64,000 bases of DNA from Paenibacillus sp. SY21-1 (GCF_005222705.1 NZ_STGF01000001.1:1-64000), one strand, 5' to 3'. Counted from the stretch's first letter, positions 49,259-59,054 are shown. The notes: generated by a model not told the origin, from the sequence alone. A program made the numbers and translations.

Positions 49259-49351
49259 TGAACATTTGAAGGAAAAACGCTGCGTTTTTTCCGGCTTTTC
49301 CGCTGCCGAACGCAGCCCTTTTCCGAATGCCCGATCTTGTTTTCTACCCGA

Positions 49352-50236
49352 TCAATTTTCCAGCTTAAAGCCCTGACCAAGCACCTCCGCCGTGTTCGAA
49401 ATGATTACAAAAGCTCCCGTATCGATAGACCGCACAAGCTGCTTAAGCCTAGGCACTTCATTCTGGCCGACGACGACCATAAGCACCGTTCTTCCCGCCC
49501 CCGTATAACCGCCGTGTCCGTCCAGTCGCGTCAATCCGCGGTCCAGGTCATGGAGAATCGCCTCGGCCACCTCTGCGGAGCGGTCGCTGATAATAAAAGC
49601 AACTTTGGATAGCTGCAGGCCATTTTGCACAAAATCGATCGTTTTGCTCGTAACATACAACCCAATCAGGGCATAAAGCGCCACCTCTGGCGACACGACA
49701 AACCCCGAAGCGGCAATGACCAGGCCATCGAAGCAAGCAACGGCAAGGCTCAACGGCAATCCGGTATACTTATGTAAAATTTGCGCCGCCAAGCCGAGTC
49801 CCCCAGTCGAGCCGCCGCTGCGAAACACCAGGCCAAGACCAAGACCGACGCCTATGCCGCCGTAAATGGCGGCCAGCAGCGAATTGTGCGTCGGCGTTGC
49901 CATATGCGCCGACAGCAGAACAAATAACGGCAGAGCGACCGAGCCTAGCGCCGTTTTGGCGGCGAAGCGTCGACCAAGCAGCCAAACTCCTGCCAGAAAC
50001 AACGGAATGTTCAGCGCCCATTGCGTAATCGCCGGTGCGGTGCCAAGCAGCCTTTCGACCAAAATGGACACACCCGAAACGCCGCCGGAGGCGATGCCGT
50101 TCGGCAGCAGAAACATGTTGAAGCTGACGGCAACAATCGCCGTACCGAGCAGCAGCTGAAGAATATTCCATGACGCTTGCGCTCTCGTGCCCAGCGGGCG
50201 TTTGTCCTTTCTTTTTTTAACCGGACCGCTTGTCAT
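49352..50236 (-). CDS. YitT family membrane protein (YvjA-like)
   Basis: 294 residues with six membrane helices (for example LLLGTAIVAVSFNMFLL, LFLAGVWLLG and GLGLGLVF) and a C-terminal DUF2179 domain (about 215-290, MVVVGQNEVPRLKQLV). This is the usual YitT/UPF0750 layout. In B. subtilis the YitT paralogue YvjA sits in this same prfB-ftsE neighbourhood. Function unknown; transporter-like guesses have no support. Start: ATG 50236 after GGGGG 7 nt upstream; the frame goes on to 50284. Confidence 0.9.
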   Translation of the reverse strand: MTSGPVKKRKDKRPLGTRAQASWNILQLLLGTAIVAVSFNMFLLPNGIASGGVSGVSILVERLLGTAPAITQWALNIPLFLAGVWLLGRRFAAKTALGSVALPLFVLLSAHMATPTHNSLLAAIYGGIGVGLGLGLVFRSGGSTGGLGLAAQILHKYTGLPLSLAVACFDGLVIAASGFVVSPEVALYALIGLYVTSKTIDFVQNGLQLSKVAFIISDRSAEVAEAILHDLDRGLTRLDGHGGYTGAGRTVLMVVVGQNEVPRLKQLVRSIDTGAFVIISNTAEVLGQGFKLEN

Positions 50237-50260
50237 CGCATTGCCCCCTTGTTCAGCACC

Positions 50261-50302
50261 AATAAAAAAAGAAAAGCTCCACACCTTATCAGTGTCGGAA
50301 CT
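50261..50302 (-). terminator. prfB terminator
   Basis: AGTTCC/GGAGCT and ACAC/GTGT arms form the stem, followed on the minus strand by TTTTCTTTTTTTATT. Located between prfB and the YitT gene. Confidence 0.7.
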
Positions 50303-50399
50303 CTTCTTTAAACCTATTCATCAGCCTTGCCTCATCGACGCCTGATCGACTGAATCAATCAATTGCGGCAAGGCTGCAGCAATTCCGACCAACCGGAAG

Positions 50400-51507
50400 C
50401 TACTCCTGCCTGATCTGGCCTCGCAGATAGCCGTCAATAAATGCGTCCAGATCGCCGTCCATGACAGCGCCCACGTTGCCTGTCTCCACACTCGTCCGGT
50501 GATCCTTCACCATGCTGTACGGATGGAACACGTAAGAGCGGATTTGGCTGCCCCAAGCGATATCGGATTGTTCGCCGCGAATTTCCGCCAATTCCTTCAT
50601 CTGCTCCTCAATACGCCGTTCGTACAGCTTGGAGCGAAGCATGTTCATGGCGCGCTCGCGGTTCTGAATCTGGGAACGTTCCTGCTGACAGGCCACGACA
50701 ATGCCCGTCGGGATATGCGTAATCCGGATTGCGGACTCCGTTTTGTTGACGTGTTGTCCGCCTGCGCCGCTCGCGCGGTACGTATCCACCTTCAAATCCT
50801 CGCTGCGAATCTCGATTTCGATACTGTCATCAATTTCCGGCACAACATCGCATGATGCGAAGGAGGTGTGACGGCGCCCTGCGGAATCGAACGGAGAAAT
50901 GCGCACCAAGCGGTGCACCCCCTTCTCCGCTTTCAGATAACCGTAGGCATTATAGCCTTTGATGGACAATGTGACGCTTTTGATGCCCGCCTCGTCTCCT
51001 GGAAGGAAATCCAGCACCTCAACCTTGAAGCCGCGCTTCTCGGCCCAGCGCGTGTACATCCGGTACAGCATCAGCCCCCAGTCCTGGGACTCTGTGCCGC
51101 CCGCTCCTGGATGCAGCTCCAGAATGGCGTTCAGTTTGTCATACGGCTGATTCAGCAGCAATTGAAGCTCGAAATCTCCGACTTTGCCGGTCAACTCGCG
51201 TACGCTATCCGCCAGCCCTTCCGCAAACGACTCATCGTTCTCTTCCTCGGCCAGCTCAAGCGTCATCTGGGCATCCTCCAGGTCGGCATTCAGCTTATCA
51301 TACTGCTCAACAACCGATTTCACTGCATTCAGCTCTGCAATGACGCCCTGCGCTTTTTCGTTGTCGTCCCAGAAGTCCGGCATCGTCATCTTCTCTTCAA
51401 AGTTGGCAATGATCTCTTGCTTGAGATCTAAGTCAAAGAGACCCCCTGAGCTCTTGGAGACGCTTCGCTACTTCGCGCAAATCCTGTTTTACCGTTATAT
51501 CTATCAT
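50400..51507 (-). CDS. prfB: Peptide chain release factor 2, programmed +1 frameshift
   Basis: Release factor for UGA and UAA stops. The first 24 codons run from ATG 51507 (with GAGGTGAGG 8 nt upstream) to an in-frame UGA at 51433-51435. Translation continues after a +1 slip as GAC at 51434. The joined product is 368 residues, the normal size. Stop-recognition tripeptide SPF (RISPFDSAG) and the peptidyl-transfer GGQ (GAGGQHVNK) are both present. The slip site CTT TGA is preceded by AGGGGG, the standard self-regulating signal. Not a pseudogene. Co-directional downstream of secA. Confidence 0.97.
51433..51447 (-). other. RF2 programmed frameshift site
   Basis: Minus strand AGGGGG (internal Shine-Dalgarno), TCT, CTT slippery codon, then TGA C. 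Ribosomes low in RF2 shift by +1 and complete the protein. Confidence 0.95.
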
Positions 51508-51574
51508 AGCGCAAGCCTCACCTCAACATCTTCATGATCTTCTACCTTATGAGCGCTCAGCAGCCTCTATGCCG

Positions 51575-54085
51575 TTAGGATGCCCCATGGCATTGCTTGT
51601 ACTTCTTGCCGCTGCCGCATGGACACGCATCGTTGCGTCCAACCGTCTCCTTGCGTTTCGTCGGGCGCTTCTCGGAAGCTTCCCCACCGCCGCTTGTCGT
51701 CAGCGTCTGGCCTTTGGCAACCTCCTGGCGCTCCAGGTTGCTTTCTACGCGTGCCTTCATAATATACTTGGCGACCTCTTCTTGAATGCTCTCAATCATT
51801 TCCTTGAACATCTCGAAGCCTTCGAACTGATATTCGCGAAGCGGATCGGTGCCGCCGTATGCCCGCAGGTGGATGCCTTGGCGAAGCTGATCCATCGCGT
51901 CGATATGGTCCATCCATTTGCTGTCTACCGCGCGAAGCACAACAACCTTCTCGAATTCGCGCATCGTTTCTGCGCCGAGAATCTCCTCACGCTCATCGTA
52001 GCATGCCGACACTTCATCATAGATATATTGAATAATCTCTTCTTGCTCTTTGCCCCATAGCTCGTCCTTCGACAGCGCATTTTCCTCAAGGAAGTTCGCA
52101 TGCGCATAATCGACGATCGCCTGAAGATCCCATTCCTCCGGAATATCCTCCGAGGTATGCGCTTGGACGATGCGCTCGATAACCGGCTTGATCATATCCA
52201 TTACTTCTTGACGGATATCGGCCGAACCAAGAATTTCGCGGCGCTGCTTGTAAATGACTTCACGCTGCTGATTCATCACATCATCATATTGCAAGACAAC
52301 CTTACGAATATCGAAGTTGTTGCCTTCGACGCGTTTTTGCGCGGATTCAATCGCCCTAGAGATCATGCGGCTTTCGATCGGCTGATCTTCGTCCAGGCCA
52401 AGCCGGTCCATCATGCCCATGATGTTCTCTGAGCCGAAACGGCGCATCAGCTCATCCTGCAGCGATAGATAGAACTGCGAGGAGCCCGGATCGCCTTGAC
52501 GACCGGCACGTCCACGAAGCTGGTTGTCGATCCGGCGGCTTTCATGACGCTCCGTACCGATAATATGCAGGCCGCCAAGCTCGGCTACCGTTTCGCCCAG
52601 CATGATATCCGTACCGCGGCCAGCCATGTTCGTTGCAATTGTAACGGCTCCCGATTGACCTGCACGCGAGATGATTTCCGCTTCCTCCGAGTGGAACTTG
52701 GCGTTCAACACTTTGTGGGCGATGCCTCTGCGCTTGAGCATGTCAGAAAGCTTTTCCGAGTTTTCAATGGAAATCGTGCCGACAAGGACCGGCTGCTTGT
52801 TCGCATGACGAGCAACAATCTCCTCGACGACCGCCTTAAACTTGCCATTCTCCGTCTTATAGACAACATCGGCAATATCCTTACGAATCATCGCACGGTT
52901 AGTCGGCACCTGAATAACGTCGAGGCCGTAAATCCGCTTGAACTCTTCTTCCTCGGTTTTCGCCGTACCGGTCATGCCGGACAGCTTGCGGTACATACGG
53001 AAATAGTTCTGGAACGTGATCGTAGCGAGCGTCATGCTCTCGTTCTGAACCTTGATTTGCTCCTTCGCTTCAATCGCCTGGTGCAAGCCGTCGCTGTAGC
53101 GGCGTCCCGACATCAAACGGCCGGTAAACTCATCGACGATGACAACCTCATCTTCTTGCACGACGTAGTCCACATCGCGTCTCATAATGAAGTTGGCTTT
53201 CATCGCTTGCTGAATGTGGTGGTTAAGCAGCACGTTCGCGTGGTCGAACAGATTCTCGATATGGAACGCCTGTTCAGCCTTCTCGACGCCGGATTCCGTC
53301 AGCATTACGCTGCGCAGCTTAATGTCGATCGTGTAGTCTTCCTCGTCCTTCAAACGCTGAACAAAACGATCCGCTGCAAAATAAAGCTCCGTCGACTTTG
53401 CTGCCTGTCCGGAAATAATAAGCGGGGTACGCGCTTCATCGACAAGAATGGAGTCAACTTCGTCAATAATGGAATAATAAAGAGGACGTTGAACCATTTG
53501 CTCTTTGTACAGCACCATGTTGTCGCGCAAATAGTCAAAGCCAAACTCGTTGTTCGTTCCGTAAGTGATATCGCAAGCATAGGCCGCTTGCTTCTCCTCG
53601 TGGGACAATCCGTGCAGGTTGCAGCCAACCGTCATGCCCAAAAATTCGTACAGCTTGCGCATGATTTCACTATCGCGCTGCGCCAGGTATCCGTTGACCG
53701 TGACTACGTGTACGCCTTTGCCGGCAAGGGCATTAAGATAGGTCGGAAGCGTCGCAACTAGCGTTTTACCTTCACCCGTTCTCATCTCGGCGATTTTGCC
53801 TTCGTGCAGCACCGCGCCGCCCATCAATTGCACGTCGAAATGACGCATGCCAAGCGTCCGCTTGGAAGCTTCCCTTACAGTCGCAAAAGCTTCCGGGAGC
53901 AGCTTGTCCAGCGTCTCGCCTTTTTCAATACGTGTTTTGAACTCTTCCGTCTTGGCGCGAAGCGCGTCGTCCGACAGACCTGTAAACTGGGATTCCATTG
54001 CATTAATCTCATCTACCGTCCGCTGGAGCCGTTTCACTTCACGCTCGTTTTGGTCACCAAAAATTTTCCTCACTAATCCGAGCAT
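51575..54085 (-). CDS. secA: Preprotein translocase ATPase SecA
   Basis: Motor that drives unfolded preproteins through SecYEG. 836 residues. Walker [28 protein letters not shown], the NBD2 motifs [12 protein letters not shown] and MAGRGTDI, helical scaffold/wing regions and a C-terminal zinc-binding SEC-C tail ([14 protein letters not shown]). AAAGGGG 7 nt before ATG 54085. It is followed by prfB, the standard Firmicute order. Confidence 0.99.
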   Translation of the reverse strand: MLGLVRKIFGDQNEREVKRLQRTVDEINAMESQFTGLSDDALRAKTEEFKTRIEKGETLDKLLPEAFATVREASKRTLGMRHFDVQLMGGAVLHEGKIAEMRTGEGKTLVATLPTYLNALAGKGVHVVTVNGYLAQRDSEIMRKLYEFLGMTVGCNLHGLSHEEKQAAYACDITYGTNNEFGFDYLRDNMVLYKEQMVQRPLYYSIIDEVDSILVDEARTPLIISGQAAKSTELYFAADRFVQRLKDEEDYTIDIKLRSVMLTESGVEKAEQAFHIENLFDHANVLLNHHIQQAMKANFIMRRDVDYVVQEDEVVIVDEFTGRLMSGRRYSDGLHQAIEAKEQIKVQNESMTLATITFQNYFRMYRKLSGMTGTAKTEEEEFKRIYGLDVIQVPTNRAMIRKDIADVVYKTENGKFKAVVEEIVARHANKQPVLVGTISIENSEKLSDMLKRRGIAHKVLNAKFHSEEAEIISRAGQSGAVTIATNMAGRGTDIMLGETVAELGGLHIIGTERHESRRIDNQLRGRAGRQGDPGSSQFYLSLQDELMRRFGSENIMGMMDRLGLDEDQPIESRMISRAIESAQKRVEGNNFDIRKVVLQYDDVMNQQREVIYKQRREILGSADIRQEVMDMIKPVIERIVQAHTSEDIPEEWDLQAIVDYAHANFLEENALSKDELWGKEQEEIIQYIYDEVSACYDEREEILGAETMREFEKVVVLRAVDSKWMDHIDAMDQLRQGIHLRAYGGTDPLREYQFEGFEMFKEMIESIQEEVAKYIMKARVESNLERQEVAKGQTLTTSGGGEASEKRPTKRKETVGRNDACPCGSGKKYKQCHGAS

Positions 54086-54121
54086 AAGTTTCCCCTTTCA
54101 TGTAGCGCCTCATTGCCTTAA

Positions 54122-54150
54122 ATTGTATCAGTTTGTCGACCTCGTCGCAA
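54122..54150 (-). promoter_or_regulatory. secA promoter
   Basis: Minus strand TTGCGA, 17-nt spacer, TACAAT, about 37 nt upstream of the secA start. Confidence 0.55.
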
Positions 54151-54164
54151 CGAGGGTTGCTGGA

Positions 54165-54200
54165 AAAGAAAAAGCCCCTCTCCTATAGAGGAGAAAAGGC
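54165..54200 (-). terminator. Terminator upstream of secA, after the decayed Rpn gene
   Basis: Minus strand CTCCT/AGGAG with GCC/GGC outer pairs, then TTTTTCTTTT. It resembles the hpf terminator at 54705-54738 in stem composition and tail, but is not a copy of it. Confidence 0.65.
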
Positions 54201-54287
54201 AGCATCCAGCTGAATCAGCCTAAGCGCTCTTTACTCAATAAGTCTGATTTCCAGTTCTCCCACAGCTCTCCGCCAGCATGAAAGCAA

Positions 54288-54645
54288 TCACTTCTTCAAG
54301 CCTTCAATCTGCTGCTCAGACAAGCCGGTTGCCTCTACTATTAGATCAACAGGAAGCTCTTTTTCAAGCAGCCGCTTGGCCACTTCCAACTTCCCCTCTA
54401 AAAACCCTTCCTACCTGCCTTCTTGTCTGCCTTGCGTCATATAATCAACAAAAAATCTTCTCCACGTTGGAAATCATGCCTTTTACATCCTCCGGCTCCG
54501 AATATTCATCAATGATACGGCTAATCCTCGTATGCTGTTCAGGCTCTAAACTACGATGTGTAATAATTTTCATCCAACTCTTGAACAGCGAGAACAGCTC
54601 CTGCGGCATTTTCTCCAGCCTAGTAAGATCGTTACAGTTATTAAA
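54288..54645 (-). pseudogene. Decayed Rpn-family nuclease/transposase-like gene, 3' part
   Basis: Minus-strand translation gives the typical C-terminus of the PD-(D/E)XK Rpn/'hypothetical cytosolic protein' family: MPQELFSLFKSW, then EPEDVKGMISNVEKIF, a frameshift in a T-run near 54448-54456, then DYMTQGRQEGR, a stop codon TAG at 54411-54413, and then EGFLEGKLEVAKRLLEKELP and LIVEATGLSEQQIEGLKK. The N-terminal catalytic part is gone. The rest of the 54086-54766 gap holds the two terminators and the secA promoter. The family name is from recognition of the tail; the frame breaks are seen directly. Confidence 0.7.
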
Positions 54646-54704
54646 ATATTATACTACATGGAAGGAGCCTATTGCAGAGCAACCTTCATTGACAACTACT
54701 ATTG

Positions 54705-54738
54705 AAAAAGCCTCCTCTTCCCGGAGGAAGAAAAGGCT
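54705..54738 (-). terminator. hpf terminator
   Basis: Minus strand AGCCT..TCTTCC/GGAAGA..AGGCT stem followed by TTTTT. Confidence 0.75.
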
Positions 54739-54766
54739 CCTGATTGTAAAATAAGTAAAAGTGCGG

Positions 54767-55312
54767 TCAGCCCTGCTCGATTAACCCGTACTTCCCGTCT
54801 GTACGCTTGTAGACAACGTTAACCTCTTTGCTGTCCACATTGGAAAAGACGAAAAAGTTATGTCCGACCATGTTCATTTGCAAGATAGCTTCCTCTACAT
54901 CCATTGGCTTAAAGTCGAAGCGTTTGGTCCTGACCAATTCGAGGTCGTCCTCCTCCTCTAATACGCCGACTGCTGAGCCTTCTTCCTTAAACAAAGCGCG
55001 AACACCGCTGCCTTGACGGAATTTGCGATTCACTCTCGTCTTATGCTTGCGAATTTGCCGTTCGAGTTTGTCCACAACAAGATCAATCGATGCGTACATA
55101 TCCTCGCTCTTCTCTTCGGCTCTAAGCATAACGCCCTTAAGCGGAATCGTTACTTCTACTGTATGCTTCCCTTTCGTTACGGAGAGGGTTACATTGCTTT
55201 CGGAGGCGATTGGATCTTCGAAGTATCTGTCCAACCGGCTGAGTTTCTTTTCGGTGTACTCTCTCAAAGCATCAGTGACTTGAAAGCGTTGACCTCGAAT
55301 GTTGTAATTCAT
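54767..55312 (-). CDS. hpf: Ribosome hibernation promoting factor, long form
   Basis: 181 residues: N-terminal S30AE/YfiA fold (MNYNIRGQRFQVTDALREYTEKKLSRL) that occupies the 30S decoding centre, a linker, and the C-terminal dimerisation domain (KRFDFKPMDVEEAILQMNMVGHNFFVFSN). The long form pairs two 70S into 100S dimers in stationary phase. AAAGGAGG 7-8 nt before the ATG. Lies just before secA as in B. subtilis (yvyD). Promoter at 55339-55368. Confidence 0.97.
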   Translation of the reverse strand: MNYNIRGQRFQVTDALREYTEKKLSRLDRYFEDPIASESNVTLSVTKGKHTVEVTIPLKGVMLRAEEKSEDMYASIDLVVDKLERQIRKHKTRVNRKFRQGSGVRALFKEEGSAVGVLEEEDDLELVRTKRFDFKPMDVEEAILQMNMVGHNFFVFSNVDSKEVNVVYKRTDGKYGLIEQG

Positions 55313-55338
55313 GTAGAACTCCTCCTTTACATGGTCTT

Positions 55339-55368
55339 ATTATATCACATCAGCCTCTCATTGGGCAA
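55339..55368 (-). promoter_or_regulatory. hpf promoter
   Basis: Minus strand TTGCCC, 18-nt spacer, TATAAT, only about 27 nt before the start codon. Additional sigma-H or sigma-B control, as in B. subtilis, is not visible to me. Confidence 0.5.
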
Positions 55369-55453
55369 ATTAATATTTGATTTTTCTAAATTATCAGACA
55401 AATAAAGTGAACATTATGTTAAAGCTTTCAGGAGGAGCTTTCGTGTATAACCA

Positions 55454-55483
55454 GAAAAAAGCTCCGGGGGTTTCCCGAAGCTT
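55454..55483 (-). terminator. Cold-shock gene terminator
   Basis: Minus strand AAGCT.CGGG/CCCG.AGCTT stem, then TTTTTTCTG. It is about 50 nt past the cold-shock gene stop. Confidence 0.7.
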
Positions 55484-55533
55484 GTGCAAGTCTCTCTGCG
55501 AGTTATTCGCTATAAGTTGGCTAATGCCAATGA

Positions 55534-55731
55534 TTACAGTTTAACTACGTTAGCTGCTTGTGGGCCACGAGCGCCTTCAACGATATCGAATTCAACCGAT
55601 TGGCCTTCTTCGAGGGTCTTGAAACCTTCAGTTTGGATTGCGGAGAAGTGAACAAATACGTCGCCGCCTTGCTCAGTCTCGATAAATCCATAACCTTTCT
55701 CTGCGTTAAACCATTTAACTTTACCTTGCAT
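55534..55731 (-). CDS. Cold-shock protein (CspA family)
   Basis: 65-residue OB-fold RNA chaperone. RNP1 KGYGFIE and RNP2 VFVHF are both intact. Start: ATG 55731 with AAGGGA 10 nt upstream. A TTG two codons earlier is only 4 nt from that site. It has its own promoter and terminator. It unwinds mRNA hairpins at low temperature. Confidence 0.96.
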   Translation of the reverse strand: MQGKVKWFNAEKGYGFIETEQGGDVFVHFSAIQTEGFKTLEEGQSVEFDIVEGARGPQAANVVKL

Positions 55732-55793
55732 CTGCAAACATTCCCTTCATCTTCAAATACTGTGAGGCAACTCAACGTATAACCCACAAATTG

Positions 55794-55823
55794 ACTATAC
55801 CACCGGATTAACGGAATTGTCAA
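55794..55823 (-). promoter_or_regulatory. Cold-shock gene promoter
   Basis: Minus strand TTGACA, 18-nt spacer, TATAGT, giving a ~55-nt 5' leader. The 55824-56027 gap is AT-rich and shows no further gene. Confidence 0.65.
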
Positions 55824-56027
55824 ACAATTTGTTGTAAACGGATACATTTAAAGAAGATAGCGTTTTCTGCTTCGACTCTACAGGTTGTAATTTGAAGATT
55901 TTAATCTACAAAGCTCGCTATCCCCCAACGGCATGTTTTATTAAAATCCTGTAATCTACTCGGTAATTCCCTTTAAAACTCCAAGCATCTTAAACCAAAA
56001 TAAGCTATAACTGCTCCTTAAAATAGG

Positions 56028-56046
56028 AAAAGCCGCCATTGGCGGC
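56028..56046 (-). terminator. Terminator of the fliD-fliS-fliT unit
   Basis: Minus strand GCCGCC AAT GGCGGC TTTT, a short GC-rich hairpin 15 nt past the fliT-like stop. Confidence 0.7.
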
Positions 56047-56060
56047 CAAATAAGTTTTGC

Positions 56061-56399
56061 TTATCTCTTCGTATCAAAAAACAGGCTATCTTCGCCATAG
56101 CCTCCAGATTCATACGCTACTTTTGAAAGCTTCGCTTTATTAAACTTTTTCAACTCATGATCGGCTTCCTCAAGAAGCTGCGTCATTCTGCCAATAATGA
56201 CCTTATCCAATTGTCGGATATTCTCTATTTGTGGACGCACAGCTTCGACTTGCTCCGGTGACCAAGAACATGCCTTTAGCTCATCAAAAAGCAAATTTCT
56301 CTGATCCATGTACGCTTCCAACAATTCGACATCGCAGCTATTAATCTGGTCAACAATACTAGACGACAGTTGGTTGAGTGACTCTATTATTGCTTCCAT
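56061..56399 (-). CDS. fliT: FliT-like flagellar chaperone
   Basis: 112 residues, highly helical (MEAIIESLNQLSSSIVDQINSC, then Q/E/L-rich helices), with the size and position of FliT. Sequence similarity to known FliT is weak, so the call is mostly positional. It overlaps the end of fliS by 41 nt. ATG 56399 has AGGA 7 nt upstream inside fliS. FliT binds FliD monomers before export in other bacteria. Confidence 0.75.
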   Translation of the reverse strand: MEAIIESLNQLSSSIVDQINSCDVELLEAYMDQRNLLFDELKACSWSPEQVEAVRPQIENIRQLDKVIIGRMTQLLEEADHELKKFNKAKLSKVAYESGGYGEDSLFFDTKR

Positions 56400-56784
56400 T
56401 TACATTTCCTGCTTGTTGATTGGACTGCTTGGCAGCTTGAATCCAGGTCTCTTTTAAATCTATTAAATAACTGAGTACTTCTTCAGCCGGAGCAACATCT
56501 TTCTTCAAGTTTGCTTCCATTAATCTGGAATTAAAATATTCGTACAAACGCAGCAAATTTTCTGCCAGTGGCGATTTGCGATCCAGTGTAATAATAAATT
56601 CACTAACAATATCCTGAGTTTTCAACAAATAAGTATTTGCATCAGAATATTTTTTTTCTTTTATGGCCTCCACTCCCTGGCGCAAAAAGCGAATGCCTCC
56701 ATCAACCAACATTATAAGAAGTTGAGCCGGAGAAACAGTTTGAATAGTATTCTGAAGATACTTATTTGTTTGTGACCGTTGCAT
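56359..56784 (-). CDS. fliS: Flagellin export chaperone FliS
   Basis: 141 residues, FliS four-helix fold. Conserved N-terminus (YLQNTIQTVSPAQLLIMLVDGGIRFL) and the DYFNSRL-like YEYFNSRLMEAN segment. It binds the flagellin C-terminus to stop early assembly. AGGAGG overlaps the fliD stop, so coupled translation is likely. The C-terminus has an extra NQQAGNVNGSNNRVTQ tail. Confidence 0.96.
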   Translation of the reverse strand: MQRSQTNKYLQNTIQTVSPAQLLIMLVDGGIRFLRQGVEAIKEKKYSDANTYLLKTQDIVSEFIITLDRKSPLAENLLRLYEYFNSRLMEANLKKDVAPAEEVLSYLIDLKETWIQAAKQSNQQAGNVNGSNNRVTQPTVV

Positions 56785-56787
56785 GTT

Positions 56788-58575
56788 TTAACCTCCTGTA
56801 CTGAATTGCTGGGTTAACCAAGCACTCTGAGAATTCAATTGAGTCAGTTGTTTTTCCATTGCGGTAAATTGCTTATAGTAACGATCCTCTATACTTTGCA
56901 AACGCTTAGTCATATTATTTATCTGTTGCGTTATGGTTCTGCTTTCTTTCCCTAGTAGAAAAGTTGTTTCAACCGAATCCGCTACGCCTGCTTTTTCGGT
57001 GATCTTCTTGAATAAATCAGATACTTGATCATATATCCGGGTTGCAATGCCATCTTGTGCGGCAGTCGCACCGTCTGTAGTAAACATAGCGGCTACATCG
57101 TTCGGATTGTCCGTTAATGCCTGTTTAAGCTTTGTTTCATCAATGTACAATTTACCGCGCTCTAAATAGGAGCCTGTTACTTCGCCGCCTGCGATTTGAA
57201 AAGTAGAGATGCCGATACTCGCCAAATTCTTTTCTTGACCGCCAGGAAGCTTAACCGCCTGAACAAAAATGGACCGTAGTGAGCTCAAGCCGCCACTCAA
57301 CATGCTGTCATTAGCCAGCAATCCGTTTTTAGCACGTTCTTCCCATTTCTTAATCTGATCCTCACTCATTGACTCACGTTGAGCATCGGTAAGCGGCTGG
57401 AAGCTTCGTTCCTTCTTCTCCAACACTTCTTTATTAATATCCGTAATCAAAGAGTTGTATTTCTCAACAAACTTCTTAATATTCTCTACAGCTTTATCTA
57501 TATCTGCCGATACGGACACATTTATTGGCGTAGTGCTAGCCTGCACTGCTGTGAACGTCATACCTCCAAAGGTAAAGGTATTCGATTCATAGCTTGCTTC
57601 TACACCGTTAATTTGAACTTTCGCATTAACGCCTTTGACATCAATCTTTGAACTGCTTGTTGGCGAGTCCAAACCAAGCGTAGTCGTTAAATTATTCGTG
57701 CCGGAGAAAGACAGCGGCTTCGCAGAGTCATTGTTGAAAAACGACAGTTTCCCTTCTGCATTCAAATAGGCTCTAACACCTACATCATTCAGCTTGTCAT
57801 TCATTTCATTTACCAACTGACCCATCTTCGTCGTGCTTGTTATCGCAAAGTTGTATTTCGTGCCATTCATCTCAACTTCAAACGTCCCTGTTCCGCCAAC
57901 CAAAGAATCAGCAGTGAAGCCTGCAGCAGTGCCAGACAAATCCCCTGTCTTGAAAATCGCATTCAGGTTCTCACCATTCGCCAACTCCATCTTAATGTTA
58001 GCAGCTGCCCCTGTCTTAGAGGAAGTGAAAAAAAGACGATCCATAGTCGAATCATAGCTTACCTTGATACCTGTAGTCCCCGTTTCCTTGTTAACGGCAG
58101 TAACAAGCTGGGCAACCGTCATATCCTTCTTCACATCAATCGTAGCAGATCCTTTGTCTCCGCCAATTTTCAGTTGTGTACTATCAGCAGAGAGCCCCAA
58201 TGTTGCCATTGTTTTCGAATCGCCGGGCGCGCCATTAAGATCGCCTGTGTTAAAGGAGGCGCTTTTCGCAAGACGGTCGATCTTAACTGCATATTGGCCA
58301 TCATTAGCATCTGCTGTAGCTCTCACAGTAAGAGCACTTTCTTGAGAGACGGCTACCTTCTTCGTTAAATAACTGGATTGCAGCTTCATATCAAAGGCTG
58401 CATTCCGAAAATCCAATATTTTATTATTCATTGCACGGTAATCATCCCGCTGCCATTCAATCAGCTGCTTCTTCTGGGAAAGCTTATCCATCGGAACCCG
58501 ATGCGCACTCATCAGTTGTTTAACAATGTCATCTGTATTCATGCCGGAAGCGAGGCCGCTTACACGCATTACCAT
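56788..58575 (-). CDS. fliD: Flagellar filament cap protein FliD (HAP2)
   Basis: 595 residues. N-terminal FliD segment (MRVSGLASGMNTDDIVKQLM), repeated central beta modules (two EVEMNGTKYNFAITSTTKMG-type Flagellin_IN segments) and the C-terminal coiled coil (QQINNMTKRLQSIEDRYYKQFTAME split around 560). The cap promotes filament growth. AGGAG is 12 nt before the ATG, with an internal ATG two codons on. In the flaG-fliD-fliS-fliT run. Confidence 0.97.
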   Translation of the reverse strand: MVMRVSGLASGMNTDDIVKQLMSAHRVPMDKLSQKKQLIEWQRDDYRAMNNKILDFRNAAFDMKLQSSYLTKKVAVSQESALTVRATADANDGQYAVKIDRLAKSASFNTGDLNGAPGDSKTMATLGLSADSTQLKIGGDKGSATIDVKKDMTVAQLVTAVNKETGTTGIKVSYDSTMDRLFFTSSKTGAAANIKMELANGENLNAIFKTGDLSGTAAGFTADSLVGGTGTFEVEMNGTKYNFAITSTTKMGQLVNEMNDKLNDVGVRAYLNAEGKLSFFNNDSAKPLSFSGTNNLTTTLGLDSPTSSSKIDVKGVNAKVQINGVEASYESNTFTFGGMTFTAVQASTTPINVSVSADIDKAVENIKKFVEKYNSLITDINKEVLEKKERSFQPLTDAQRESMSEDQIKKWEERAKNGLLANDSMLSGGLSSLRSIFVQAVKLPGGQEKNLASIGISTFQIAGGEVTGSYLERGKLYIDETKLKQALTDNPNDVAAMFTTDGATAAQDGIATRIYDQVSDLFKKITEKAGVADSVETTFLLGKESRTITQQINNMTKRLQSIEDRYYKQFTAMEKQLTQLNSQSAWLTQQFSTGG

Positions 58576-58601
58576 AGTCTGTAATCACTCCTCTTCAAGC
58601 G

Positions 58602-58994
58602 TTATACTTTCTGATCTATCAATATACCTGCCATCTCCCACAGCTTCGCCACGAAGTCTAGCGTCTTCTCGGGAGGAATTTCTCGTATCACTTCACCTGA
58701 GCTTTTATCCAGTACTTTAACGGCAATCATCTTGGTTTTCTCATGCACAGTGAATTCCAGAGATGTCGACTTGCCTTCCACCGCTTTAATTGCGCGCTCA
58801 AGCGCTTTAACAACCTGTTCGTCACTGACTGTAATTCTCTCGCCGCGCATTTCCTCATGTCTCAAATCACTTAAATTTGTGATTGCGGACAGATCTGCGC
58901 CGCTCTTCGTTGCAGGAGGTTCGTAAGAACTTCCGCTGGAAGCAAGTCGATCGGACATGCCTCCCATTCCGCTAATCGAGTCAAGGCTACTCAA
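58602..58994 (-). CDS. flaG: FlaG family protein
   Basis: 130 residues. The C-terminal FlaG signature is present: VHEKTKMIAVKVLDKSSGEVIREIPPEKTLD. FlaG affects filament length and sits near fliD in many bacteria. Start: TTG 58994 has TGTGGGGGCG 6 nt upstream, while the ATG at 59015 has no ribosome site and would begin only a few nt after the proposed sigma-D start. The choice is not certain. Confidence 0.88.
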   Translation of the reverse strand: MSSLDSISGMGGMSDRLASSGSSYEPPATKSGADLSAITNLSDLRHEEMRGERITVSDEQVVKALERAIKAVEGKSTSLEFTVHEKTKMIAVKVLDKSSGEVIREIPPEKTLDFVAKLWEMAGILIDQKV

Positions 58995-59027
58995 TGTAAT
59001 CGCCCCCACATTCATGTACTATTGTAT

Positions 59028-59054
59028 TTATCGGAACTTTTATATCAATATGTT
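59028..59054 (-). promoter_or_regulatory. Possible sigma-D promoter of flaG-fliD
   Basis: Minus strand AACA, 15-nt spacer, TCCGATAA, compared with the sigma-D pattern TAAA-15-GCCGATAT. The -10 is good, the -35 is poor. It lies about 35 nt upstream of the TTG start. Confidence 0.4.

Noticed and set aside
51389..51507. Apparent frameshift making prfB look like a broken gene
   Set aside because: It is the conserved programmed +1 site of RF2 with internal SD and CTT-TGA-C.
52496..53761. 421-codon open frame opposite secA
   Set aside because: Antisense shadow with no recognisable motif.
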